Source: Rhynchopus euleeides
Taxonomy: Eukaryota; Euglenozoa; Diplonemea; Diplonemida; Diplonemidae
Assembly: GCA_963210315.1 (NCBI GenBank)
Contig: OY723237.1
Coordinates: 1,116,001-1,180,000 of the forward strand
Direction of reading: 5' to 3'
Length of the DNA: 64,000 nucleotides
This document shows positions 18,149 to 29,112 of the stretch, piece after piece. Made by a program: the position numbers and the translations under genes. Below the pieces are notes generated by a model that was given only the letters and a program-made list of their open reading frames with translations, had not been told where the DNA came from and did no database searches. The stretch's first letter is position 1. Each line of letters starts with the position of its first letter.

Positions 18149-20579
18149 TCAGTTCTTCGCACAGCAGAGGTAAGGCTTGACCACAAGGTAAAGGAAGGTC
18201 AGCCCGCTGAAGATCAGGAAGACAATCTGGAAGTACTGCATCACGTACCCGATGCCCTTCAGGTTGACGACGTAGGCTGAGAACATCGTGTCGACCACAG
18301 TGTTTGCCGCGTACTTCCGGAAGGACATCGCGCAGAACTGGGCGACGGTCACCGATGTGATGAGCACCAGTAGGGTGTTGAACATGAAGGAGCTCATGAG
18401 GGTGTCGCCGAGCTTCATGGGGTGGATGCTGATGATGCCGAAGTTGCACCCGATCTTGAAACAGCCCTTCACAGCTGCCCACAGCATCCACACGGCGAAC
18501 ATCGTGTACATCAGGGTCCCGAACAACGGGAACACGCTGTGAGGGGTTGTGTGAGGTGCAGCGTTTGACGCGGAGTGAAGCCCCCACTCCAAATATGCCT
18601 TGGAGATTGTTTGAAAAAAAAAGATAAGGCTGTTGTTTGTGCGCTAAATCCGGGCAAAACAAAAGCAACTCCGCAGCCTGATGAGGAGGTTGAATTTGTT
18701 GCCCAAGCGCTGCCTACTATCTTTTTGACACTGACAGGTTCCCTGTTGTGGTATAAAAAAAATAGCGGGTTTCTGCTTGTGCAGGGTGTGTTGCAGGTGT
18801 CGACAATGTTGGCAGGGGTCCTTTTTTTGGTGCGCAAACCAACTGCGTCGGATTAGCGAAACAAATGCAAATAACATACGAGTCAAGCCCCACGAACAGG
18901 TTGTTGAGGAAGGGCGAAACGCCTGCAAGGTTGTTCAGGATGATGTGCAGCACCCACAGGAACGACATCAGCACGCCCAGCACCCCAGCAGGGAGCTTGA
19001 AGAACGTCAGCAGCACGTGGCGCTTCGTGTCCATGCATGCATCAAGGTTCTCTTGCCTGTATAGTGTGCGGGTGGGGTTGTGGCAACTCCCCTGCGGGAG
19101 AATCGGCAGACAGTTTCACAAGAAAACACATTTCGGCACACAGAGCCCCACACAACATGCCACCCTGCCACAGTGGCAACTCCCTGGGGAAAAAATCAGA
19201 CGGTTCCAAAAGGTTCGCTAATCTCTCTCACTGGGGGTTAGGTATGCGTCGACGCTCCCACACACCCTCGCCTTGTGTGAAGGCGAGTGAGTGCGGAGCA
19301 CGGTGGGTTAGTGAGTCAGCGAGTCGTGACAAAGCGGCACTTTCCTCCGACACGAGTCTAGCAAAGAAAACACATCTGGAACACACGGAACCCCACGAAC
19401 ATGCCACCACCACCACCACTCCCACCCGTAAACCATACCTCGTCTCAAGATCCTGCACCTTCTCGCCGAACTTGTTGATCTTCTTCTTCGTCCCCCCGAA
19501 GAACTCCCGCTTGCCTGACTCACCCTTCTCCTCCAGCTCCAGGCCTTCCTTCATCAGCTCCTCAACCTGCGGGCCACATGCGTGTGCAAGGTGAACCGCC
19601 TCACAAAACTGGGCGCAAAAGTGACACAGCTGACACACAGTGACACAGTGACACAGAGCGAAGACCCCTCCCCCCCCTCCCCACTGGCAGTGGCTATAAT
19701 ATTATAAAACAATCGCCACCCACCCCCACGCCACGCCCCTCCGGGCCATACCTCCTGTGCCAGCTCCTCCTTCCGCTTGTTGTACTCCGCTCGGGAGATC
19801 TTCTCAGGGCGCATGCGCCACTCGTTGATCAGGTCCATCGGCAGCGCGATGATCCCGGCCCCCCCGAACACCACAAAGGTGCACCACCCCAGGACGCAGA
19901 TCAGCCCGATGCAGTAGATGAAGGCCGACACGCGCACCTCCAGGGTGTCTGTGCCAGATTTGCACAGAACATCCTCCTTCGGGTCGGGCGGTGGGAGGGC
20001 ACCCCCCGTGTTGCATTTGTTGACGTTGCTGTTGCAGATGCAGGTGGTCGCCTCCCAGGGCTTCTCTTGGTACCCAGGGGTCGCATCCTCCAGATCCCAG
20101 TTGATCGGAGGGCTGGCCAGCGACTGCAGAGACAGGTCGGCATATCCGATGGTCATCCAGAACAGAATGAAGAAGAGGGTGAAGACGATGTCCGTTGTGA
20201 CTGTGTAGTACAGTGCAGGGCGGACCTGGTTCCACACATTTTTCTGGGTGGGGTCCCACGATTCGTAGTAGAAGGTGGCGAAGGGCGTGATTATCAGCAG
20301 CCAGATGGCGATGAGAGAGAGGACCATCTCCCACATCACAACAACGTTGATCCCACCGGTGTGTGTGTCCATCCCGGCGACATCTCTTTTGTTGGCGACA
20401 TCGAATGGGAGGAGCAGCACCGCCAGGACCGAGAAGGAGAGCCCGGCAACCACCACGATCTTCGGAAACCACGCCTGGTTTTTGTCATCATCCGACGAAT
20501 AGAGCACGACGAGATAGAAGGAAATCCCCACTGTCAGGATAAACCCTAATATGGCAATGACCACGAGAAACAGATTCAT
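18149..20579 (-). CDS. LMBR1-family multi-pass membrane protein, four exons
   Basis: Exons on the minus strand are 20579-19752 (828 bp), 19566-19439 (128 bp), 19056-18880 (177 bp) and 18536-18149 (388 bp). They sum to 1,521 bp, exactly 507 codons with the stop, and all three joints keep frame (LAQE/VEEL, LET-R-QENL, GLD-S-VFPL). Introns begin GTATGG, GTATGG and GTATGT and end in CAG. The 506-residue product starts MNLFLVVIAILGFILTVG and has about nine hydrophobic spans, with an early SSDDDKNQAWFPK loop, a charged cytoplasmic stretch (RPEKISRAEYNKRKEELAQE) and a last span before a short KPYLCCAKN tail. This matches the LMBR1/LMBD1 family of lysosomal or plasma-membrane proteins in size, order and motifs; LMBD1 takes part in cobalamin export from lysosomes in animals, but the role here is not known. 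Two introns carry dispersed repeats. Confidence 0.88.
18623..18753 (+). repeat. Dispersed repeat R2, copy b, inside intron 3
   Basis: Nearly identical to 9109-9240 over 130 bp. It makes up more than a third of the 343-bp third intron (18537-18879) of the LMBR1-family gene. Confidence 0.85.
19080..19430 (+). repeat. Degenerate internal repeats in intron 2
   Basis: The 382-bp second intron holds GTGGCAACTCCCCTG (19080) repeated as GTGGCAACTCCCTGG (19171), and AGAAAACACATTTCGGCACA (19129) related to AGAAAACACATCTGGAACAC (19367). Each of the latter is followed by ACCCCAC.AACATGCCACC. It also has a GCGTCGACGCTCCCACACAC motif at 19248. Confidence 0.6.
19591..19668 (-). mobile_element. Partial miniature element (CTTCGCT family) in intron 1
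   Basis: The minus strand reads GGGGTCTTCGCTCTGTGTCA and ends near GTTTTGTGAGGCGGTTCACC. It matches the left part of the element at 13442-13548. Only one terminal repeat is visible. It fills almost half of the 185-bp first intron of the LMBR1-family gene. Confidence 0.7.
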
Positions 20580-20717
20580 GGTGCCAGGAGAGGGGGGACG
20601 TTAGCCCCGTGTGTGGGAGGGGGTGAGGGTGGTGGTGGGGGAGGGGGGGGTGGGGTGGCAGGCGGCCTCCCCTCCACCCGTGAGCCCCTGCCTCGTGCTG
20701 TGAGAGGTGCTCAGGGC

Positions 20718-20815
20718 GCCAGCAAAGGGGCCCTTTTGCAGCAGCACCTGCCTGTTGTGGTGGAGGTGGACATGGTGTGGTGGAGGCATGCGGACTGCCA
20801 AGAGTTCTATGCACC
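20718..20815 (+). repeat. Direct repeat, copy 1 of 2
   Basis: GCCAGCAAAGGGGCCCTTTT followed by GCAGCAGCACCTGCCTGTTG is repeated at 20854. Between the copies an inverted piece (GGCAGGTGCTGCTGCTGCCG) can pair with either copy. Confidence 0.85.
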
Positions 20816-20853
20816 GCGATCCCGGCGCGATACCGGCAGGTGCTGCTGCTGCC

Positions 20854-20939
20854 GCCAGCAAAGGGGCCCTTTTGCAGCAGCACCTGCCTGTTGTGGTGGA
20901 TGTGGATGTGGTGTGGTGGAGTCACGACTGCCAAGAGCC
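20854..20939 (+). repeat. Direct repeat, copy 2 of 2
   Basis: The second copy, nearly identical over 85 bp, including the ending ACTGCCAAGAG. Confidence 0.85.
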
Positions 20940-21391
20940 TTATTTACCGACCCCAGGGCTCAGATCGCAGAAGCTAGCAGCGTTGTGTTGGGTTTTGGGT
21001 GGTGGGTGAGCGGGGGGAGGGGGTGGCTTGATTGTCGAGAGTGAAAGCAAAGGCAAGCCTCCCAGCACCTTGCAATGTCGGGTGGGTGGGCGGGGGGTGG
21101 GGGGTGGCAGGTGGTGAGGGTGGTGTTTTGCCGCGGCGACCCCCCCCCCCCCCCTGATTCCGCAAACCCGTAGGCCAGTAAAAAGGGGGGGGAGGGGTGG
21201 GTGGGTCGTGGCAGCATCGGTAGAGCTGCGTCACCGACCCCAACCCCAGGTGCATCACGCCAGCCACCCCGCACACACAGCACAACAGGAATGTGGAATC
21301 GGTTTTGAAGCTTTTTCCTTTCCCCCTTCCTTTCGCCGCCTTTCGCCTTTCCATCACCCCCCCACCCCACACACACACCCGCGCCCCCTCC

Positions 21392-23680
21392 CTAGAATAC
21401 AATCCGCAGCGTCTCATGGTTGTCGGTCCATTTATGCACAGTTTTGCTCTGCATCTGTGCAAGGTGCCGGAACCGCTCCACAGAGAAACCAGTATGCCCT
21501 GGGATGGGCGCCGCTGTGGTAGACGGGGGCCTTGCCGCGCGATGCCGCGCCCCTATCCGACCTGCTGCAGGAGGCGCAGTGGGCAGCCAGGCCCTTGGGG
21601 ACAGCACGCCCCCCCCACGGGGCTCTGCCGGGGCGGTGCCAGGGCCGCAGAAACGCAGCTGATCGAGCTGCCGCGCCTTTGCCGGATACATCAGTGGGGC
21701 GTCCACCGGCACCAGGCGCTCCCAGTCTTCGAGCTTGGGTGGTGCGACACGATCCCTCGCCTTCAGCTCGGGGTTCTTCACGAGGGGGCCGGTGCGGCTC
21801 TCGCCGTGGCGGAAGTGCTTCACAAAGTACCGCAAGGCGCTGCGCTCCATCCCCTCCGCACGCTTTTCCATCACAGGCAGGGGGGAGTCCTCCAGCAGCG
21901 CCACAGATGTGCTGTGCCTCGCACGCACACCCTTGACATTCCAAGCTGTGTTCCCCGCACCGTCCTCCCCGTGCATCTCCGGTGAAGGCTTCCGCAGCTG
22001 AACCCCGTCGCGCTGGGCAAACAGCCTTTCATACCCTGCAGCAGACTCGCAGAACCTCTCCAGCGCTCGGTAGTTCTGCATCGTATCTGCCCCGGACTCC
22101 TCCGGGGCAGCAACCCCCCCACGCCCGCCGTGCTGCTTCGGCATCACTCTGGGCGCAAACGCCTGGGATGCACCTGACGGGAGCCGGAAGCTGAACCCAG
22201 GGGTGGTGGGTTTGAGCATGGCAGTCGTGGGGGTTACAACAGGGCGGTTCCTGTCAAGGAGTGCCTTGTAAGCCACAGGGTCGCTGTCCATCGTGTGAGG
22301 ATCTTCCAGGCATGAGTCGAAGCGGGAGGGGCAGAGCATGAAGTAGCTCTGCGTGATGGCGGTGTTTTCCATGAGGATCTTCTCGTTTGAAAGCGCCTCT
22401 TCGTACATCAGGAGGTGCCGGCCCTCCCCTTCGCGCTGCAGCACCAGCACCGCCGTGGAGAAATCGTTGGGGTGTGTCCCGCATATGACAGCCGCCGACA
22501 CCAGATGTGTCAGGAGGTACGACGGGAATATGTGATCCGCTTTATTCAGCACAGACACCGCTGCACGGAGAGGCGCAAACCCCTGCTCCACAGGCGGGGG
22601 CCCGCCGGTGAACATCGTGCTAAAGCCGAGATCGCGGCAGGAGTCCTCCGGCTCGACGTCCGGGGCAGAGGCTAGGTCACCCCCCTCCACGAGAAACCCC
22701 GTCACGCTGTCATAGCTCACGGAGGTTAGGAAGACCCGCGCCGACTGAAGGTATGTGTCGTAGAGTGCTGTCATCTCCTCGCCCCGCAGCGTCAGAAGGG
22801 ACCTCCGGGAGATGCGCTCCTCCTTCACGACGTAGAGCAGCTCATGCGCCTCGATAATGTACGCTGCGTCCGAAGGGGCAGGTGGCTTCGGGGCGTGCTG
22901 CCCCTCCCCGTCACACAGCGAGGGGTGGCGGCGCAGCGGGATGTGGAGCCGCTGCGCAGAGCGCGCAGCGGCGGTGGAAAGCAGCTTCCATGACTCACGC
23001 TCGCGCCGCAAGATGGTGGTGCGCTTCAGGGAGGCTTGAGAGTCGAGCACGCCGCGCTCCTCCCTCCCGAGCCACAGGGAGTACACTGCGGCGCGGGAGG
23101 CGCGGCAGGCAGCAGCGAGGCAGAGGGTTGCCTGCAGGTGTTTGGCACGCACAGTCCACCGCTGAATGCTGACGGTGCGGGTGGAGATGGCTGTCATGAC
23201 AAACCGTTTGATGTTCTTCAGGGCTTCGACGCGTGGGGCGACCCTGACGCGGATGGCAGGGATGAGGCAGGATATGATGGCGCAGGCGCGTGCCTGGGAG
23301 GCAACCCCGCGGGCGTAGGCGGTGCGCCAGCTGCGTTGGATGACGCGCACAGCCTTGCGCCGCACGGCTTGTGACTTCCGCTTGTCCTTCGCCCTCTCGG
23401 CCTCGTTGATCAGGTTTCGCGAGACCTGCAGCATCTGCACCGCCGCCTTTTTATTCGCGCCTGCTAAGGGGGACACAGCAACCAGCTCCTCCGAATCCAC
23501 AACCCCGACACGCGTGTAGTTCCGCAGCTCCTGCCAGTGCAATTCGGGACTCTTCTTCGGCTGCGTTGCCTTTTTCCCCCGCCGGGGGCCGGAGCCCGGC
23601 GTGCGCGACATATTGCTGGCATTGCTGGAGCGCCGCCGGTGCTTCCCGGCATCAAAGGCGCCGAGAAGCCCCTGATCCAT
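21392..23680 (-). CDS. IQ-motif protein, full-length copy
   Basis: The frame codes for 762 residues from the ATG at 23680 (MDQGLLGAFDAGKHRRRSSN). The N-terminus is basic and serine-rich. Residues of about 106-125 contain an IQ-like calmodulin-binding motif (VRVIQRSWRTAYARG) inside a long basic, helix-rich stretch. Beyond residue 390 the chain has mixed motifs I do not recognise (HLVSAAVICGTHPNDFSTAV, SYFMLCPSRFDSCLEDP) and ends KTVHKWTDNHETLRIVF. It is the only complete copy: the segmental duplication breaks inside codon-aligned position 391 (genomic 22508), so the parts to the left of 22508 occur once and the parts to the right occur three times. Calmodulin binding is a motif-based guess; overall function is unknown. 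Confidence 0.72.
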   Translation of the reverse strand: MDQGLLGAFDAGKHRRRSSNASNMSRTPGSGPRRGKKATQPKKSPELHWQELRNYTRVGVVDSEELVAVSPLAGANKKAAVQMLQVSRNLINEAERAKDKRKSQAVRRKAVRVIQRSWRTAYARGVASQARACAIISCLIPAIRVRVAPRVEALKNIKRFVMTAISTRTVSIQRWTVRAKHLQATLCLAAACRASRAAVYSLWLGREERGVLDSQASLKRTTILRRERESWKLLSTAAARSAQRLHIPLRRHPSLCDGEGQHAPKPPAPSDAAYIIEAHELLYVVKEERISRRSLLTLRGEEMTALYDTYLQSARVFLTSVSYDSVTGFLVEGGDLASAPDVEPEDSCRDLGFSTMFTGGPPPVEQGFAPLRAAVSVLNKADHIFPSYLLTHLVSAAVICGTHPNDFSTAVLVLQREGEGRHLLMYEEALSNEKILMENTAITQSYFMLCPSRFDSCLEDPHTMDSDPVAYKALLDRNRPVVTPTTAMLKPTTPGFSFRLPSGASQAFAPRVMPKQHGGRGGVAAPEESGADTMQNYRALERFCESAAGYERLFAQRDGVQLRKPSPEMHGEDGAGNTAWNVKGVRARHSTSVALLEDSPLPVMEKRAEGMERSALRYFVKHFRHGESRTGPLVKNPELKARDRVAPPKLEDWERLVPVDAPLMYPAKARQLDQLRFCGPGTAPAEPRGGGVLSPRAWLPTAPPAAGRIGARHRAARPPSTTAAPIPGHTGFSVERFRHLAQMQSKTVHKWTDNHETLRIVF

Positions 23681-23910
23681 CGCGGCAAACCGCCCCGCCC
23701 AGCGGTGCGCTGCGCCCGCCCCAGCGTGCGTGCCTCATGGGCTGGGGTGTCCCCTGTCCCACACACAGGGCGGCGATTCTGGCAATGTGTGTATCTGCTG
23801 GTTGCAAGTTGTTTTTGTGGTTGGCATACGGGAGATCCCCAGTTTGAAGTTTGAGCGAGGCGCAATCGGAGATGCAGCAAGCTGAAAAGGGGCACAAGCG
23901 GGTATGGGAG

Positions 23911-23934
23911 GGGGTGGGGTGGGGTGGGGTGGGG
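23911..23934 (+). repeat. GGGGT tract, unit A, 4 units
   Basis: Four GGGGT units plus a trailing GGGG. The same site has about 25 units in unit B and six in unit C. Confidence 0.9.
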
Positions 23935-24532
23935 CTTGGGCGAGGGCAGTCAGCAGCACTTTGTTTTAATTATAGAATTTGTCGTCAATAGGAATTTGCA
24001 GCCGGTAGCAGTAGTAGGTGATATGCCGCGTTGGGGCGCGGCACCTGACGTGCGCTGTGCTGTCGGGCTCCGGCTGGACAGCGCTGTCTAGACACAGTGC
24101 ACGTCTGCTAGAAGAATGAAGGCAATGGCCAACATAGGAAATCAATATAGGCATCACGCAGGGCAGCAGCAGAGCCAAAGAGAAGGTCCAGCACCCCTCA
24201 CAACTGTGCCCACCACCAAGGAGGGACAAATGCCCTCAGTGAGGCGAAGCACGGCGTTCTGGAATGTTGCGAGACCTTCCTTCGCGGCATAAGCATGTGC
24301 CCCCAACGAAGAGAGTGCGATGATGGCTTTTGTCTGCAGGACGAGTCAACCGCAGATACGAGGTGGTACGGGTTTTCAGTTCTTTCCAGAGGTGGGGGTG
24401 GGGTGGGGAGACGGAAGGAGGGAGAGACGGAACATTATTCCCTGCAAAAAAACCCCCCCCCACAGCCCAGATCCACCCGGTCTCCTTGGATGCCTCTCTC
24501 TCTCTCTGCAAAGGCCTGCCATCGGTTCATAG

Positions 24533-24626
24533 GGGGCATGGCATTCGCTCTGTGTCAAACTGTGTGAGCTTTGCCTTCCTCTTTTGAGAAGCGGTTCACT
24601 GCCCTGCATTTCGGAGCGAAGGCCCC
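24533..24626 (+). mobile_element. Miniature inverted-repeat element (CTTCGCT family), unit A
   Basis: The right end is GGAGCGAAGGCCCC; the left end is a less perfect GGGGCATGGCATTCGCTC. A 5-bp duplication, CATAG, lies on both sides (24528-24532 and 24627-24631). The interior resembles 13442-13548 (CTCTGTGTCAAACTGTGTGA, GCGGTTCACTGCCCTGCATT). Confidence 0.8.
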
Positions 24627-24962
24627 CATAGACGTGACTTTTGTCCCGCACATCCAAGACGAAAAGGTGGGGGGGGGGGGGTGGAGAGAGAGAGAGAGAG
24701 CTGTGCCTGATGGTAAAAATGAAAAATGGCACTGGGAGAGGAACGGGAAGAGGCATAGCGAGAGGGTGAGGCGGGATGGGGGTGGGGGTGGGGGTGGATG
24801 ATAGTCAAAAAAAAGTGAAAAGGGCAAAAAACAAAACAAAAACGAAGGCCTCACCGCACACATCCACACATACCCCTCTCTCCCTTCCAGCAATTTGCGG
24901 GTATCCGATTTTCTTTTCTGGATAGTCGCAGCGCGGCGATCCCCCCCCCCCCCCCCCCCCCC

Positions 24963-26078
24963 TAGGGTGGGTATACCCCTGTGAGAAAATGGGTATTTTC
25001 AGGACACGCTCTAAACACCTCTCAGCCCCTACCTGACACACGCACCGACCCCAAAGGGTGCCAGAATGATATCCTGAGGCCACCAACACCATTTGTGGGG
25101 CCTTATGGGGTGTTTTTTGGGGTTCCGGAAAATTTGCCCACCGGTGGTTCCTGGTGGTACCGTAGGGCCTGTATGGTCTTGTAATCCTGCATGGAGCCCT
25201 GCTGAAAAATCAGATGGCTGTCGGTATTCACAGCCAGTATATTTCTTTCACAGAGCACCCGAAGCTCGTCAATACGATTGCGCTTCAGGGCGCGCCTGTG
25301 CCTCGCCTGATGGGCAATTCGTCCATCACGCCCCTCAACAGAGCCAGGTGTCACAGGAATGACTTCCATCGATTCGGGTGGTTTGCAAAAGCCTCCTCGT
25401 CATTTGCTTCGAATTCAGCAAATTTGTGCATAGTAACTCAGTTCACCTGCTGCGTGTCTGTGCATTCCTGCTGTTGACAGTGCTGCAGTGTGCGCAGCCA
25501 GGCATTGGTTCCCATGCTGGCAGGCAGGTGTTTGGACTTTGAATTTCGTGAGGGTTTGGAGGCGTGCCTTGAGTCTATCGAAATGATTGCGCCTCAGCTG
25601 CTAATATCTCACCAGGAGCGCCCAGTTCTTCGCGAAGATGAGTTTCAGAAGTGACTGAGTTCAACTGTGCACAGTGCGGCGCTCAACACAGGCAGCATGT
25701 CGTCATGGAGAAGAGTGTCGATTGCTATAGAATCTGGCATGCGGGAGTAGCCTCGTTCTACAGTCTGCGCGAGCTGGTTCCCGAGGGTGATATTTTCTTG
25801 GTAACAGGCTTGTGGGGTGGCACTAGCCATGTGAAGGGGTGTGAGTGAGTGTGCAGTGCCTATCCGGGGGGCACCGTAGGAACCACCGATGGGCAAATTT
25901 TTTAGAATGCCAAAATATCAGCACTGAGGTTGATCTGGTGGTGAAATCTCCACCACAAAACACTTTTGGGACGATCTGGGCACATTGGCACCCTTTACAT
26001 GGCTTTCTGAGGTACTTTTTGGTGTTCCCGAAAAATGTTATTTTCTCACGCGTATAGGGGGGGGTATACCCACCCCTA
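24963..26078 (+). mobile_element. Terminal-inverted-repeat element TE-2, unit A copy
   Basis: The ends are TAGGGTGGGTATACCCC (left) and, inverted, TAGGGGTGGGTATACCCCC (right). Inverted similarity continues inward through TGTGAGAAAAT and, near 25130 and 25870, AAATTTGCCCACCGGTGGTT against its inverse. The arms are about 200 bp. Poly-C tracts flank both sides (24941-24962, 26079-26092). The interior holds only fragmentary frames; I recognise no intact transposase. This copy is 1,116 bp, against 1,345 bp for the copies in units B and C. Confidence 0.78.
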
Positions 26079-27663
26079 CCCCCCCCCCCCCCATTTGGCA
26101 CCGCCGAACTCACAACAAAAAAAATGACATCGAATCCAAGCCAGGGGGTGGGGTGGGGTGTGTCTGTGTGTGTGCGTGGTCTAATTTTGTCTTCGGGATC
26201 CTCAGGAATCACCCCCTACCCCCTCCCTTCACATCCCCACCACACCCAGCCCTGGGGGTGCGGCGTGGGGGAGAGAGATGGCACGGGGCAGGGGGGGGGG
26301 GGGGGGGTGAGGTCGCAACAGCGAAACCCGCACTGAAGGTGCTGTCGCTGGCGACCTTTCACACCCCCTCTGTTCTCTGGCAAACCCGATAAAAAGTCAG
26401 ACTATCTCAGAGGCGGCATGAAGAATGAAGGGTAGGCTTGAAGAAGGCATGAACAGGAAGGAATACTATTCAATACTATTGGTGCCAACTATGGAATAGT
26501 TCAATACGGATTCATCGGGCTTGGGAAGGGGGGGGGGGTGGCAAAGCGGAAGAGCAGGAAAACGACGGATGTCCTCCCCGAGAAGGGGAGGAGAGACGTT
26601 TGCCCGCCCCCTACAAGGCCCCCACTCCCCCCACTCCCACTCTATTGCCGTGATCCGTGATAGTGATCACACGCCGAATACCCAAGCACCAACCACTCCA
26701 CACGGGGTCATCAAGACGATGAGGGAATATCTGTCATGTCAGACGGAGTGTATCTCTGATGTGACGCTGAAAAGTATTTTTCACTACGCCCATCCACAAA
26801 AATTCACTCTCCCTTCATCCGTGATGCGACCCACTCAGCTTTGCGACAACGTGTCGGTGGTGGCAGAGGGGGGGGGCTGTGATGCCAAATGGTGGGGGGG
26901 AAAAGGGCCCGTGGAAAGAGAAAAAAAATGCCGCTGCAGCCCTGCCGCTCTGTCCTCCACTGATTGTGCTTCATCGGGTCTGCACCTCCAAACCCTCCTG
27001 CAGGATGGAGGCGGGGGGGCAGAAGTGAGCGTCATTTTTCTTTGCGCAAAAAAAAGAGGGGGGGTTGTGCGCGGAATTGAATTTGAAAACCAAAAAAAAC
27101 GAAGTAACTTCGTAGTAGATCGGTAGAAATGGAACACTATCGACACATGTCACTCAACACGGGGGAATGGGGAGGGGAGAGGTTGTGGTGAAACGCACAC
27201 ACAAGAGAAAAAAAATAGGGATTTTCGTGGGTTTGGGGAGGGGCCGAATTGCTTTGTACAAAACGGAGCCACAAGCCCTCGTCCCTATTCTTTAGTGCGG
27301 AAATGAAGGGTGGAGAGGATTGATCTGTTCTTGCAAATAGAATGCCCTTCGGGTATTGACACCGGGATGGCAGTTTGCAGACAGCACATAGTTGTAGCAT
27401 TGCTACGACGGTTTTCAGGCATATGGGTGGGGTGGCATGCCACCATACACCTGCCTTTTTGTATCGGCTTTCCCCTTCGGGTCCCCGGGCATCTCCCTGT
27501 CACGGCGGATATGGCGCAGCCAACTCCAGGCATTCCTTTCGGCAACAGGATGAGGACATACAACCTTGTTCGACTCTGCCCGACAAACACCATACAAAAG
27601 TAGAACTATCCCTGGCTGGGGCGGGGAGAGGCAGCCAGATCCGGAAATCAAGTAATACCCTGC

Positions 27664-27771
27664 GGGGGCCTTCGCTACCAGTCACTGCTCGTCACAGCTC
27701 ATCAGTCAGTGAGGGGAAGTGGGCTGTGGCTCACTTTTTCTCACTCAGTCACACTTGGTAGCGAAGGCCCC
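27664..27771 (+). mobile_element. Miniature inverted-repeat element, unit A, first of a tandem pair
   Basis: The ends GGGGGCCTTCGCTACC and GGTAGCGAAGGCCCCC are near-perfect inverted repeats; CTGC is duplicated at both ends. Confidence 0.85.
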
Positions 27772-27775
27772 CTGC

Positions 27776-27891
27776 GGGGGGTCGTCGCTACTGGGTGGTC
27801 GTCAGTTCATTTTTGGTACATTTCCGGTTGAGTTGGCTGAAACCTGACGAAGAGTGATGGACAATATAACGATCCACCGCCGAAGACCCCC
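27776..27891 (+). mobile_element. Miniature inverted-repeat element, unit A, second of a tandem pair
   Basis: It starts right after the CTGC of its neighbour (GGGGGGTCGTCGCTAC) and ends CGCCGAAGACCCCC. The interior (GTCAGTTCATTTTTGGTACA, TTGGCTGAAACCTGACGAAG) matches the element at 9393-9498. Confidence 0.8.
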
Positions 27892-29112
27892 TGAGGATGC
27901 ATATTGGGAAAGAAGATGCTTTCACTTCCAAGGCACACGATAGACCGGAGAGCGATAGATAGTTGCCTGCGGTGAAGGGCGAAACGGGAAATACGAGAAA
28001 AAGACCCCCCCGCACTCGCTGATTGGACAGCAGGTGCAAGGCGGTTTATCAGGGGAAGCAGTTTACGGGCTGCGACCCTGTATGTCGCCAAACACAGGGC
28101 CCAGAAGTGAGAGACACCGCAGGTCAGAAGCCGTCATGAGATGCAGCGTCACAAGTGGGGTTCATGTGGGTGACACAGATAGGTCAGGCCCACAGCGCGT
28201 CGAGGTTAGCGGAGAGGATGCCTTTGCCAGGGCGCAGAGAGTAACGAGCAGAAGGATGCACGCGCCTCCATCAAACTGCTGAAAACAGGAAACACGGCGC
28301 TGCCAGGCACATCAGCAAACGATCCGAGAAGCCTCGGTCGGCGGAAAAGGAAAACGGGAAGTAGAGTGGGTGGTCGACGGCAAGTGATAGCCGTGTCACA
28401 AAAAGCAGAGACGCCGAAAGAAAAAAACATAATATATATGTCATCCAGCCGTGGCCAGCCAACGGGCCTGTGAGTCTATAGTTTCTGACACAGGGTATTT
28501 GTTCGGAGAGCGACACGCCAACACGTGACAGATGGACCCCAGGGGATCCCGAAACCGAGAGGTCCCCGAGGAGAGGGCACAGCCGGAAGAAGGGACAAGC
28601 GGAAAGATGAAGCGGGGCGTCTGGAAAGGGAGGAGGGGCGAAAGGGGGGGTTTGATCGGCGAGAGTGAATGGAAAAGTGAGTCTCCCAGCACCTTCCTGC
28701 AATGTTACGCCTTGTTGTAGTCAGAAAACCAGAAATGTTGTACAGGGCAGGGGAGAAAGGGGGGGGGGGGGTCGTCGGTCACGACACCACACACAGCGGC
28801 AGCGGGAGTGGGATTTCCTGCATGATCCTGCGTTGGTAGCACAGCAAGACGCAGAAGGAAGAGAGTAGTCCCCAGCGAGATGGTACGGGGAACCGGAGTG
28901 ACGAGACAGCGTGAATCATAGAAAAGGGAAAAGGACGGGGGAAGCGGGTGGAGGACACAACGACAAAGTCGTGCGAGTCGTCAGCACGAGGTGACAGCAA
29001 CACAAGGCACGCCGCCAGGAAGGAAAGCACACAGCTTTCACACAGGTACAGGAGGTGTCAGCGGGAAAACATGGGCTGCACGCAGAGGTGTCCGAAAAGA
29101 ACGACGTCACCG

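Larger units (their letters stand above)
20580..21391. other. Intergenic spacer with a direct repeat pair
   Basis: No gene is seen. The space between the IQ-motif gene and the LMBR1-family gene carries the two repeats at 20718 and 20854, GT-rich and G-rich tracts, and C15 near 21140. Confidence 0.5.
23681..29112. other. Spacer of unit A
   Basis: No host gene is supported in 5.4 kb. It contains a GGGGT tract, three CTTCGCT-family elements, the TE-2 element and many G or C tracts. An open frame of 201 codons on the plus strand (26521-27126) has biased composition and no motif I recognise, and its start moves with the length of a G tract in the other units. Confidence 0.5.

Noticed and set aside
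20580-20660. Pyrimidine tract upstream of the LMBR1-family start as a spliced-leader acceptor
   Set aside because: No AG lies between the tract and the ATG, and similar tracts are everywhere in this DNA.
26521-27126. 201-codon plus-strand frame in the unit A spacer, with shorter forms in units B and C
   Set aside because: Composition is that of the spacer, there is no motif, and the N-terminus changes with G-tract length among units.
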